Shown: positions 44,216 to 54,345 of the stretch, piece after piece
How positions within the stretch are numbered: position 1 is the stretch's first letter
Layout: each line of letters starts with the position of its first letter
Assembly: GCA_963971285.1 (NCBI GenBank)
Contig: OZ020244.1
Span: 8,122,001-8,186,000 of the forward strand
DNA length: 64,000 nucleotides
Source: Astropecten irregularis
Lineage: Eukaryota > Echinodermata > Asteroidea > Paxillosida > Astropectinidae
Direction of reading: 5' to 3'
The notes under the pieces: generated by a model
Seen by the model: only the letters and a program-made list of their open reading frames with translations
The model's database searches: none
What the model was told of the DNA's origin: nothing
Program-made: the position numbers and the translations under genes

Positions 44216-44750
44216 GCTACTTATTCTTAACATCATTATGTCAAGTATAAATTCACATTACTATGCATCTGTTTTAAACTACAATTTCCTTTTGATAGCT
44301 AAAAGACATACAAGTATTAAAGTCAACATTTCATTACATTGAAACTAATGTGTTTATTCTTGATAAATTACAAATTTTGTGTTATAGTCCATTTTTGTCA
44401 TACCCAGCTAATTTACTTTGGTGTCATTGGATTCCTTGTCCCTTAAAATGTAGATTTAGGTGTTAAAATCAGAGCCCTAGGTGATATAGAAGCTGAGAAA
44501 TGACAAAATTTAGGTTTTACGGACGCCATCTGGGCAAAATTCAAGATGGCCGCCATACAGACACCTGTGCAAATGGAAACATTGTTTTTCTGAAGCTAAA
44601 TTGACCCAAACAAATTAAGTGCTACAAAAATAACATTTGAAACCTCTTTAAGCACTAAAATTAGATAATAAAATATATTGCATATAATATATTATACAAT
44701 AAATATCTACTTTCTAATAAATATCTAGTTTCTGTATTTTGTCTGTGCAG

Positions 44751-44850
44751 GGATATTACCAAGGAAATGGGCATTGCGTCGATGCAAACCCCTGAACAGC
44801 TCCGTAAAAAATGGAACAACCTTTGCAAGAAAAACAAGGCAAGTTCATAA
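44751..44850 (+). CDS. Myb/SANT-like (trihelix) exon of a Harbinger-type accessory protein
   Basis: After the acceptor TTTTGTCTGTGCAG the exon encodes DITKEMGIASM...TPEQLRKKWNNLCKKNK, the last two helices of a Myb/SANT-like domain with the conserved W in KKWNNL. The exon may end at AAG|GCAAGT, which matches a GC-AG donor, or at the TAA at 44,848. Such proteins assist PIF/Harbinger transposases in nuclear entry and terminal recognition. It lies just right of the PIN/CXC element. Confidence 0.55.
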
Positions 44851-45194
44851 AAAAACAACAAGCAAGTTCAGATTTTTTTCACATGCACAGGGTGAAGATG
44901 ATTGATAGAAGTTTAAAAGTGAATACCAAGCAGTATCTATTTGAAGGAATTACAAAAGCAACCTCTATTTTGTAACATGTTTATGTTCAACAAAAATAAA
45001 ATTGAAAACTTCTTTAGTATTGAAAATATTACTGATGTAATTTATAATTTATAGTAATAAATATCAACTTGAACTGCTTACTAATTGATTCTGCACATTC
45101 AAGTTCAAGTGCATGTGGTAATTGCTTAAAAGATAACTACAGAAACAAAAACAAAAACAAAAACATAATGTTCGAACATTTTTGTATAATTTAT

Positions 45195-45395
45195 ACAGGG
45201 TATAAAGAACGACCTGGTACAAACATACCGTTTACATCTTTCCGCCTGAAATGCTGTATTTATCCATAAATGAGTAAAACTAAAGACCGAAAACAGTTTT
45301 GATGTTAGACCAAAACCTCATGCCTCATCATTACAATTACCTTTCAACTTCTCGTAACAATTGCGACTGTTTTCACTGTTTTATACTCTTTCCAA
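45195..45395. repeat. Dispersed repeat related to 49,010-49,200
   Basis: Shared words in the same order (ACAGGGTAT, ACATACC, GAAATG-TGTATTTATC, GTAAAAC, ACCGAAAA, ACTGTTTTCACTGTTTT) show that the two segments are diverged copies of one repeat. A short inverted piece also appears at 54,505-54,535. Confidence 0.5.
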
Positions 45396-45579
45396 TGATC
45401 AAATTATGAACAGAACAGCTATTCTGTCAACTTACTTTACCAAAGTATGATACAACCTTTAACAAATTCGCAGTGTGCAACACACTGGAAAAATATGGCT
45501 GAAAATACACCTTCAAATACAGGAGGTTCATGACTCGGGCTTGATCTCGGACTCGGACTCGGGGGGACTGGACTCGGAC

Positions 45580-45891
45580 CATAGAGATACATACTAATAA
45601 ACTAGAGGGCGGACGCACAATACTCCCCTGTACTGTGGCGCTGTGATCGCATGGGCCTGTGCCGCCATTACTATTAAAGGGCACGAATTACGTATAAGCA
45701 TGCGTACTAGGGAATGATATGCTGACGGAGCACTTGCATAAATTACAGTACAAAGGCCTACGCCGTACGTACACATCAAGGGTAGTAAAGCGCCGGTGCA
45801 GTGCCTTTTTCAGTAATGGCGGATCGATCCCCATGTTGTCACATAAATTTCGCCGAGCCCGCCCTCTAGTTTATTAGTATGTATCTCTATG
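45580..45891. mobile_element. 312-bp MITE with perfect 33-bp inverted ends and a possible 8-bp duplication
   Basis: The 33-bp ends starting CATAGAGATACATACTAATA are exact inverse copies. The flanks share ACTCGGAC (45,572-45,579 and 45,892-45,899), which would be a hAT-type 8-bp duplication. However, the surrounding DNA is itself a GACTCG repeat, so the duplication could be coincidental. Confidence 0.75.
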
Positions 45892-46036
45892 ACTCGGACA
45901 CAGCACTGATTAATTGTCCATGGGACCTCAAGTTCCCCCAACGTCACACACATTGATGATCCAACGGCTCTCCACAACATTGCCCACTCGAGCCCTTCTC
46001 GCCACCCCCCTACTAAAAACAAATTGCTTACCAGAG

Positions 46037-46545
46037 CTATGGCACAAGTTGTGCCACAATGATGCGTGGAGCCAAACTTGCTCTGAGTTCGATGTCTTTT
46101 GTGAATATGCTTCTCCATCGTACTTTTAGCTGTCCGAATGCCCTCTCGATGATACTTCTGGCTTTACTGTGGTGGTAGTTGAAGCGTTTATTCATCGGAC
46201 GTGATGCCTCTTGTTATTGAAGGAGTCAAGAGTCTTCTGGATGCTGGATATGCAGTATCTCCTAGCAGATAAAATCCCTCTGGGGGAAAGTTCTGATCAG
46301 TTGCAAGAGGACTGTTCCTGTAGACTCTTGCGTCATGGACGCTGTCTGGAAAGCCAGTGTACACATGTACAAACACACCCTCATGATTGCAAACAGCTTG
46401 TGTCTGTATTGTGTATTGACACTTCCTATTATTCTTTACTTTCAGATGGGGGTATTATGCGAACATGTGTACCATCTATTGCTCCAATTGCACTTTCGAT
46501 AGCAAGTGTGTCACTTAGAGTTGCAAAACCGTGGGTTATTGCATG
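46037..46545 (-). pseudogene. PIF/Harbinger transposase, family B, fragment with several frameshifts
   Basis: On the minus strand, three catalytic blocks are readable in order: SAIGAIDGTHVRI (first Asp), then after a shift CQYTIQTQAV...VYTGFPDSVHDARVYRNS and FYLLGDTAYPA (second Asp), and after an extra T near 46,193 RFNYHHSKARSIIERAFGQLKVRWR (catalytic Glu). The frame shifts again toward TTCAIAL. The N-terminal DNA-binding part was not found. DDE residues are present but the reading frame is broken at least three times, so this is a relic. It is convergent with the Myb exon at 44,751. Confidence 0.75.
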
Positions 46546-46581
46546 ATATTAGAGAGGTTTCGCAGCGTCACGGATACCAAT

Positions 46582-46614
46582 ACGCGAACGGATGTCGGAT
46601 ACATCCGTTCGCGT
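46582..46614. repeat. Perfect 14-bp hairpin
   Basis: ACGCGAACGGATGT and ACATCCGTTCGCGT flank a 5-base loop CGGAT. It lies about 90 bp upstream of the family C transposase, in its probable promoter. Confidence 0.85.
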
Positions 46615-46700
46615 TCCCGTCAAGACAGGATGAAACTTTTGTTTCGCATAATTGACGAATACCTCATGAGGGCGCTATATTATTCAAGATGGCTGCGCCC

Positions 46701-46885
46701 ATGGAGAGACGCGAGAGAGAGAGGATTTACTTCGTTTGGCCATAGAAAATGAGGACGAAGACACAATTTATTTCATCCTTCTTCCGACATTTCGCCCAAC
46801 AAGTTACGACCCAGATTTTCCCAGGTTTCATCTGGACAATCTGACTGATGAGCAGTGTCGTATTAATTTCAGGTTTGACAAACAG
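46701..46885 (+). CDS. PIF/Harbinger transposase, family C, exon 1
   Basis: ATG 46,701 gives MERRERE; the frame that matches downstream exons (LRLAIENEDEDTIYFILL, FHLDNLTDEQCRINFRF) is shifted by one base within the GAGAGAGAGAG run at 46,712-46,722. So either that repeat has slipped or translation starts elsewhere (46,689 is another ATG). The exon closes at FDKQ with donor CAG|GTAGGA. The N-terminal FRF...R pattern is typical of animal Harbinger transposases. Confidence 0.65.
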
Positions 46886-47232
46886 GTAGGAGGATCATGT
46901 TTACGATGTTAATCTTTGATTAGATTTATGCTGGGCTAGACAGAGCTTGAGGAGTCTTAATTAAACAATAGTGTGCATTCTTATAAAGCCCCAGACATTG
47001 ATTTTAAGCCCGAATTTGCCTATCGCCTCGGTCTCATAAATTTATCAAAATAATACAATTGTATGTAGAATCTAAAAAGGTCTGATAATCCGAGGATTTT
47101 ACTTTCTAGCCACCATTCTTCCTCTCACCAGTCACAATTGGTTTGAGAATCTACACGCGTGCATTTCAATAAAAGGATTGTACACTAACATCACCTTTTT
47201 TTTTCATATTTGTATCTCATAAAACAACACAG

Positions 47233-48111
47233 GCAATCCAACAGCTTGCTACGAAGTTGCACTTGCCAGAAAAGATAGTCTGCCCCAATAGGACTGTTGC
47301 TGATAGAGTCGAGGGTTTGTGCATCCTTCTAAGACGGTTTGTTTATCCCAACAGACTTGTCGATTTGGAACCATTTTTTAGACGGCCTAAATCAACGCTG
47401 TCAATGATAATTAACTGTACACTCAATCATATTTTTGAAGGGCATGAGCACCTACTCACAAATTTAGACCAACCTTGGCTACTGAATAAATTACAGATGT
47501 ATGCCGATGCTATTCATCAGAAAGGTGCCCCACTTGTGAACTGTATTGGCTTCATTGATGGAAGTGTTCGTCCGATCTGCAGACCCACGAGAAACCCACG
47601 AGTGTGCTATAATGGCCATAAATGAATTCATTCGCTGAAGTTTCAATCAGTTGTTACTCCTGACGGCATGATAGCCAACATGTTTGGACCAGTTGAAGGG
47701 AGGAGACACGACTGCACACTTCTTCGTGAAAGCGGACTCATGGAAAGGATGGAAGCTGCTGGCCTACAAGATGTGAACGGGCTACCTTTTAGCCTCTACG
47801 GAGATCCTGCTTATCCTGTGCGGAACTATCTTCTATCCCCATTTAAGAGTGCAAACATCAACGAAGAGCAGCAACATTTCAATAGATCAATGTCTTCTGT
47901 TAGAGAAGCTGTAGAGTGGGAATTTGGGAAAGTTTTACCTCTGTTTGCATTCATGGACTTAAGGAAAAATCTGAAAGTTCTGCTTCAGCCAGTGGCCAAG
48001 TACTATTTGGTGGGAGCGCTTCTAAAAAACTGCCACACCTGTCTTTACAGCAGTCAAACCAGCCATTATTTTGCAATTGTTCCACCCATTCTTGAAGAGT
48101 ACCTGAATTAG
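47233..48111 (+). pseudogene. PIF/Harbinger transposase, family C, exon 2 with a single nonsense codon
   Basis: A 347-bp intron (GTAGGA...CACAG) precedes GCAATCC, in phase 0 with exon 1. The exon encodes LHLPEKIVCPNRTV, LRRFVYPNRL, the catalytic blocks FIDGSVRPICRP (Asp), YGDPAYPVR (Asp) and REAVEWEFGK (Glu), and an ILEEYLN end. The only break seen is TGA at 47,623-47,625 inside YNGHK-stop-IHSLKFQSVV, where the family normally has Arg, so a CGA to TGA transition is likely. Such a copy is one substitution from open apart from the GA-run uncertainty in exon 1. It would cut and insert DNA with 3-bp duplications. Confidence 0.8.
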
Positions 48112-48513
48112 GTTGTGTTCCAAGCTAGCTTTGTGGACTTTCTGAATAAAAATGTGCCCTTTGCAGCCAGGGGTTACGTGTCATAGCAACGCCATACTTA
48201 ATGACAAAAACAAAAGTTACAGTTGGTCAAGCATGTGTGGTCACATGTACTTGCACACGTGTCATCTTTTATTACAACTTATTTTGTGTCACAGGAATGA
48301 TTGTTTTAACTGATCCATTTATTAAACAAGTGACAGCAAACACACCCTGCGTTACTTTGTCTTTATTTGTCAAATGCCAGAAAAATGGGAAATGACAAAT
48401 TATTACCCCCACTATGCATTCTATAGACTACCCCTCCCCCACACTCAAATACAATCTGCTGAATTAAACAGTTTTTAATATTTGCACTTTGCAGTTTTCC
48501 CTCTAATTTCCAG

Positions 48514-49817
48514 GGACCTTATTCATGAAGCTCTCTTAATGGTTAAGAGCACCCTACGCACTCGTTACGCGCTCTTTGTAAGTTCCGTGGTATTCACAAT
48601 AAGCCCTTAAATATAAGTGAACCCTTAAGACGCTCTTAAAATTACGTGTGCTCTTAGCGCCCTCGTAGTCTTACGTGCGTTGTTTGTCAGCATCATCATT
48701 TGACACACAAGTGATCATAACCGTCGCATAGATTTTGCTGGAGAGAGAAAACACGAGCTCATCGAAGGCAGCATGTGTTTGGGGATAGCCTACATCCCTT
48801 GGACATATAATAATACGATGGCACCGAAGACATTTAAGTGCCAACAGAAATGACATATCGTTCGGCCGCCAAATAGTAAGCAACGGAGCTATTTCTGATG
48901 TTAACTTCAAATTAAATTCTTGTAAGACGAACCTTTCCCCTTAAAGGTAGTATCATACTTTAAAAAAAAAAAAAAAAACCAGAAATTTTCACAGATTTAC
49001 GTATAACTTACAGGGTATGAAGATGGTGGTGGTAGAAACATACCCGTTAAAATGTTTCCGTCTGAAATGGTGTATTTATCAAGAAATTAGTAAAACAACG
49101 ACCGAAAATCTGTTTGATCTTTTAAAAGATCAAAAATAAAGAGAAAAGACTTAAAATACTGTGGCCGTTTTCCACTGTTTTCTCAAAAAGTGGGCACCGT
49201 ATGGGACAGAAATTTTCACAGATGACTATTACTGTATCCTCCTTGATATTTTAGCCCATGAATCTGTATTTCTGTGACGAAAACCAATGTATGATATTAC
49301 CTTTAACAATTATTAATATCATTATTAAAGCATATTATTATTTATTACTTAGAATCACACACCAAATGAAAACAGGCTTACGAAAATACTGTCTGTGCGT
49401 ACTTCCTCTAATTGTGCGTGATTAAAAAAAAAAGATAGGCTAAAGGATATTTGGATGACACTGACTTAATTCAAAGGAAAATAAGTTTATTGATATCCAC
49501 TGGACAGAAATTGGCTTTTCTCGTACGCTTCGCCGGCGTGGCCATCTTAACTGGTGTACATAATATTGTCCACAGACTCCAATATGACCGCGCGACAGAG
49601 GTATGTTCCATGAGCGGCCACCCAAGCTTCCTGGGTGTATAATATCTTATACACCCAGGAAGCTTAAGAGGTCGTTAAGAAAGTTCCTGCTAAGAGTGCT
49701 CAACGAGTGCTTTGTGAATAACCCTAAGCGTACTCTGAGAGAATGCTTTGCGTATACTTAAGCAGCTCTTTTGGAGCTCGTAGCGGTGATTTTAAGAGGG
49801 CTTCATGAATAAGGTCC
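48514..49817. mobile_element. 1.3-kb non-autonomous TIR element, CAG duplication (Harbinger-like)
   Basis: Ends GGACCTTATTCATGAAGC and its inverse are flanked by CAG (48,511-48,513 and 49,818-49,820). Sub-terminal regions are rich in inverted TTAAGAG/CTCTTAA words. Inside lies a perfect 19-bp hairpin, AAGCTTCCTGGGTGTATAA with a TATC loop (49,624-49,665). There is no convincing gene. It sits between the transposase (ends 48,111) and the convergent coiled-coil exon (50,076). Confidence 0.8.
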
Positions 49818-50075
49818 CAGACTGTTCCTTGAAAACCTTTTGCACTACTGAATCCCCTTTTGGAAAATTGCTAAAGATCCCTTTTGAAAAAAAGGCAAGA
49901 CCCAAAAACTTTTTGGCTTCACCACTGATTTTAATGGATACATGTGTCGGGCAACTTGGTTTGTAAAAGCCCTCTTATAAAAATACTGCAACTGCAGTAC
50001 AGCACTATTTTTAACTATTGGCAAGTAAAACATGGCAATTTCAACACAATGGGTATCAAATGTAACTGTGAATAA

Positions 50076-50314
50076 TTATGAACTTGAGGAGCCCTGTTTC
50101 TCTATCAGTGCCTTGATGAGCAGCTGAAGTGTTGCACTTTCATGCTTCATTCTGTGTTCCCTCTCCTGCTTGTCGATCTCGAATTTCTCACGCTCTAGTC
50201 TCAACTGTTCCATTTTCCATTCTGACTCCTTGGTGTTTTTCTCCTTAAGTACTTCCAAATACTCGGCAAAGCTGTTGCGAGATTTTTTTGGCTGTTTCCC
50301 TTCAGTGTTGTCCC
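50076..50314 (-). CDS. C-terminal coiled-coil exon of a Harbinger-type Myb-like accessory protein
   Basis: Minus-strand acceptor TGTCTTGTTTCAG opens two bases then 78 codons: QPKKSRNSFAEYLEVLKEK followed by a highly charged helix (ESEWKMEQLRLEREKFEIDK) and a short LLIKALIEKQGSSSS end. A charged helix ending in a leucine-rich patch is typical of the C termini of Myb/SANT proteins encoded by PIF/Harbinger elements. Its convergent position to the family C transposase fits a two-gene element. The DNA-binding exon should lie to the right but was not found before the SINE repeats at 50,789. Confidence 0.55.
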
Positions 50315-50846
50315 CTGAAACAAGACAGTAAAATTGCACACAATTCAATGCCGATGTAGTTCTTTGAACATGTGCCTTTGAGTATTTTGGCAAGTTTCTA
50401 CACACCGCACACAATTGTTTGGTCATGCATTGGTTGTACATTTTGATTTCTTGCTCCAAAATGTATGTGTCGGTCCATGGATAGACTAGCAATAGAGTGC
50501 TTATGTGGAAGTATATAAATCAAGCTCATTTTTATGAACGCCTTAAGAGAGACAATTTTTTTTCTGTTTTGTAAACTGCAACTAGGCCTTAAGTACGGAA
50601 AATCAAAATACCAGCAAATATTCGATATACAGGTATGGGACCCCAATCTTCGCAGTGACTGTGTGGTCTGTCCATTGACCAACACAAACTACAAAACCGA
50701 TTCATAGCCTAAACACTAACAGTAAGTAGATGCATGTGATATAAAGTGCATGCTCACCTGGCCTTTTCTGAGATGCCAGTCAGAAGCCATGCTTCTGACT
50801 GCCAAACGAACAAGGATAGTTGACTATTGGGGTCACCACCAACATA

Positions 50847-50920
50847 GGGCTGGATGGCTCAGTTGGTAGAGCCCCTGTACGGTATTCAGGAGGTCGCCGG
50901 TTCGAATCCCGCTCCAGTCA
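50847..50920 (+). ncRNA. tRNA-like head of SINE unit 1
   Basis: Box A TGGCTCAGTTGG and box B GGTTCGAATCC sit at tRNA spacing. The acceptor stem pairs only in part (GGCTGG/CCAGTC) and the anticodon arm leaves a 9-base loop or a mismatched fifth pair with no U33, so a functional tRNA is doubtful. Confidence 0.6.
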
Positions 50921-51170
50921 ATTTTTCTTTGTTCACTTTTCAATGACTTAAAATAACTCAGTCAGTTTCCCTTGTGGTTATTTCACGAATATAATAATTA
51001 AAAAAGCCGTATCCTCCTTGAGTGATCCCCCATGTACCGTTCCCAGGTTGCAGCATTGTTGCGTGTATCATTGAAACGATTCCTGGGGTGTGGCGGTGTG
51101 TGCGTGGTTTCATGGCTTCTGACTGCCAAACGAACAAGGATAGTTGACTATTGGGGTCACCACCAACATA

Positions 51171-51244
51171 GGGCTGGATGGCTCAGTTGGTAGAGCGCCT
51201 GTACGGTATTCAGGAGGTCGCCGGTTCGAATCCCGCTCCAGTCA
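51171..51244 (+). ncRNA. tRNA-like head of SINE unit 2
   Basis: Same as at 50,847 except GAGCGCC for GAGCCCC, which restores the D-arm/anticodon junction found in the third copy. Confidence 0.6.
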
Positions 51245-51472
51245 ATTTTTCTTTGTTCACTTTTCAAAGACTTAAAAATACTCAGTCAGTTTCCCTTGTG
51301 GTTATTTCACGAATATATTAATTAATAAGCCGTATCCTCTTTGAGTGATCCCCCATGTACCGTTCCCAGGTTGCAGCATTGTTGCGTGTATCAGTAGTGT
51401 ATTTAAATATCGTACCGTATTTAAATATTCACGAAGTGTGGGCTGTTCAATATTGAACAGGTTGTGAGTCAA

Positions 51473-52480
51473 GCCTGAAATCAGCCAAGCGTGTTTGGAA
51501 ATTTAGCTACAACTTGAAGAACATCGGGTCTCATGCAATTTCAAGTCGCAGCCAAGACTAACGGTGTAAAGTAATATGGCTGCGGCTTCAATAGGGCGTG
51601 GGGCGTGCAAGTGAGGTAAACGAATGACGCACAGGGAGCAGGATATTCAAGTAGAATAGGGATGCATCTGCCGTTTCCAAATGAAACATACCTCCTTGGT
51701 GACAACGGATATGCAAATCGCTTCCCTATTATGACCAAATTCAGAGCAAACCAAATACAACAGGTTCTCAACAATGATGACCGCATCTACATGCGTATCT
51801 TCAACGAGGAACACGCCAGATATAGAATTTACGTCGCGCATGTCATGGCATACTTCAAATCATATAGCGCTATGAAGGATGTGTACCGACACCCACGTTG
51901 GATGTTGCCTATTGTAACAGAATTGTGTGCCTTTTTGGCACAAAGACACATCACTTTGTCTGAGGAAATTCATTAAATGAAGATGTGAATCTGAAATGTT
52001 TTGAGCTTCTTGTTTGTAATTATTTTGACTTTCTTACACATGATAATGTTTATTCTAAGTGACCCAACAACATTAAGAGTAATAAAAAATCTTTATAAAA
52101 CAGTAACAGTTGGAAAAAAGCACTTGTCATTAACGATCTAATAATTATGACATCTTTCAGGTTAACTTAGTCGTTGAGGAATGTTTCCTCATGTTATTAG
52201 CAACCTTCGACCTAAAATGCAAAATAGCGCAAAAAACAACTTACTTTACTCACAATACATCCGCTCCCCGGTTGTAAACTATTTGGACCAAGTTTTCATA
52301 AATCTACACAAACTAAACTAAAGGTACTGTTTTGGAAGTATCGCAACTTCGGCTATAGTTAGAAGGAACGGCTCAATTTCAAAGGATTTAAAAGTGGCCG
52401 CTTGGAGAATCTGTATTTGTGGCCGTACATTGTACATGAATTCTTTTTTAAGCCGTAAAATTATTTTATTCTTTCACTCT
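51473..52480 (+). mobile_element. Internally deleted copy of Harbinger family A
   Basis: The leader matches 38,075-38,280 and then jumps at about 51,658 to the equivalent of 39,388, removing about 1.1 kb with exon 1, the intron and the first Asp. The remaining frame (51,662-51,976) carries LLGDNGYA, HARYRIYVAHV and the C terminus, and it ends with the 3' flank also seen at 57,692-58,165. It preserves the uninterrupted site CACGCCAGATATAG that the 18-kb insertion hit in the other copy. Confidence 0.8.
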
Positions 52481-52503
52481 TTTCAAATGCAGCGACCTCA
52501 AAT

Positions 52504-53425
52504 GTCGATGCGTATTGATAGATGCGACGGCTTTCCCTGTCCGTCCTTTATTACTGAACCGTCGATGCTCATTGATATTTAGATGCGACGGTTCTCCTCG
52601 TGGTCCCTTTATCAGTTAACCGTCGATGCTCATTGATATTTAGATGCGACGGTTCTCCTCGTGGTCCCTTTATCAGTTAACCGTCGATGCTCATTGATAT
52701 TTAGATGCGACGGTTCTCCTCGTGGTCCCTTTATCAGTTAACCGTCGATGCTCATTGATATTTAGATGCGACGGTTCTCCTCGTGGTCCCTTTATCAGTT
52801 AACCGTCGATGCTCATTGATATTTAGATGCGACGGTTCTCCTCGTCGTTCCTTTATCAGTTAACCGTCGATGCTCATTGATATATTTAGATGCGACGGTT
52901 CTCCTCGTGGTCCCTTTATCAGTTAACCGTCGATGCTCATTGATATTTAGATGCGACGGTTCTCCTCGTCGTTCTTTTATCAGTTAACCGTCGATGCTCA
53001 TTGATATTTAAATGCGACGGTTCTCCTCGTGGTCCCTTTATCAGTTAACCGTCGATGCTCATTGATATTTAGATGCGACGGTTCTCCTCGTGGTCCCTTT
53101 ATCAGTTAACCGTCGATGCTCATTGATATTTAGATGCGACGGTTCTCCTCGTCGTTCCTTTATCAGTTAACCGTCGATGCTCATTGATATTTAGATGCGA
53201 CGGTTCTCCTCGTGGTTCCTTTATCAGTGAACCGTCGATGCTCATTGATATTTAGATGCGACGGTTCTCCTCGTGGTTCCTTTATCAGTGAACCGTCGAT
53301 GCTCATTGATATTTAGATGCGACGGTTCTCCTCGTGGTCCCTTTATCAGTTAACCGTCGATGCTCATTGATATTTAGATGCGACGGTTCTCCTCGTCGTT
53401 CCTTTATCAGTTAACCGTCGATGCG
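52504..53425. repeat. 61-bp minisatellite, about 15 units, each with an 8-bp inverted repeat
   Basis: Units start at 52,504, 52,561, 52,622, 52,683, 52,744, 52,805, 52,866, 52,929, 52,990, 53,051, 53,112, 53,173, 53,234, 53,295 and 53,356, with a final partial at 53,417. The spacing is 61 bp except for a diverged first unit (57) and one with a 2-bp insertion (63). Each unit contains AACCGTCG and CGACGGTT, so a cruciform per unit is possible. Variation is concentrated in CGTGGTCCC versus CGTCGTTCC versus CGTGGTTCC, giving three unit types. Confidence 0.95.
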
Positions 53426-54171
53426 ACGTGCTTACCCGATATGAAGAGCTTTTTTTCATATAACATACACATAAAATGTAGAATTAAAAAATTTGTTTGC
53501 AAAGTTGCCCCTATTTGTTTATTATTATTTATATAAATAAATACATATACGGCTATAATGACCGTAAGATATACATGAGGTGTTGCAACGGGGGAGGGGG
53601 GCATGATAAGAGGAATGACATTTTTAAATCGACAGAAAATTAGAACGCCGTATTATGGGGAAATGTAGCCCAGGACGCAAAACCTGAATACGCTATTGTC
53701 ATTGTTATGTTGCCCATTCCTTTGACCCAAGTGCAGACTGTGTGGCAGATCTACAATACTTGAATGAACTGCATTTGCTGGATGTTTTCCGACATTGAAA
53801 AATGAAACACGAAGAGAGTATAGGCTCAATCGTGGACATGTTCTCAAGACTTAGCAGTTATTCGATAATGAAGTAACAATAGTGTAAATGCCAACAGGCC
53901 TGAAAGTTTCAGCTTGACTCCACGCCCGTAGGAAGCTGTGGAATGCTTCTCTGCGCGCCTATTAACAATGCATGGACAAAAAGATTTGAGTCTCACGTTC
54001 ACTGAATATGTATATATGCCTAATCGTTGCCTAATCCGTCAAGCACTAGCAAATTTGATTGGACAGGTACACGACTTACTGGTTCTATTGTTGTTGGTTG
54101 CATACGATTGGACAGCGCTCGTCGTACTTATCTGCACGGGTTCCAAACGGTTCAAAACGAAAGAACACTAC
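53426..54171. other. Stretch with no secure gene
   Basis: A short plus-strand frame at about 53,725-53,800 (FDPSADCVADLQYLNELHLLDVF) looks protein-like but is flanked by stops and has no clear splice sites. Confidence 0.4.
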
Positions 54172-54271
54172 TGAAACGATCCCTGGGGGTGTGGCGGTGT
54201 GTGCGTGGTTTCATGGCTTCTGACTGCCAAACGAACAAGGATAGTTGACTATTGGGGTCACCACCAACGTA

Positions 54272-54345
54272 GGGCTGGATGGCTCAGTTGGTAGAGCGCC
54301 TGTACGGTATTCAGGAGGTCGCCGGTTCGAATCCCGCTCCAGTCA
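54272..54345 (+). ncRNA. tRNA-like head of a third SINE copy
   Basis: Sequence is identical to the head at 51,171-51,244; the shared unit extends from about 54,172 to 54,370. Confidence 0.6.

Larger units (their letters stand above)
40627..44593 (+). mobile_element. 4-kb element with long (about 0.5-kb) inverted arms and a PIN/CXC gene
   Basis: The left arm (40,627-41,131) and right arm (44,059-44,593) are inverted copies of each other with moderate divergence. Their outer edges coincide at TCAGAAAAACAATGTTTCC. The arms contain the 3' end of the internal gene (the CXC coding part) and its 3' flank, so the gene's tail is present twice, facing outward. No target duplication was evident. Superfamily not recognised. 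Confidence 0.65.
50789..51392 (+). mobile_element. Two tandem copies of a tRNA-SINE unit (about 323 bp)
   Basis: The segment from GCTTCTGACTGCCAAACG through the tRNA-like head, TTTTTCTTTGTTCACTTTTC, and CCATGTACCGTTCCCAGG to TTGCGTGTATCA is repeated in direct succession with few differences. A third partial unit is at 54,172-54,370. Confidence 0.8.

Noticed and set aside
50847..50920. Functional tRNA gene
   Set aside because: The anticodon arm has a 9-base loop or a mismatched closing pair without U33, the acceptor stem is imperfect, and the unit recurs with long shared flanks, as in a SINE.
52504..53425. CRISPR array
   Set aside because: Units are contiguous 61-bp repeats that vary slightly, with no unique spacers, and the window is eukaryotic.
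53725..53800. Plus-strand frame FDPSADCVADLQYLNELHLLDVF as an endonuclease fragment
   Set aside because: Too short and without flanking motifs to assign to any element.
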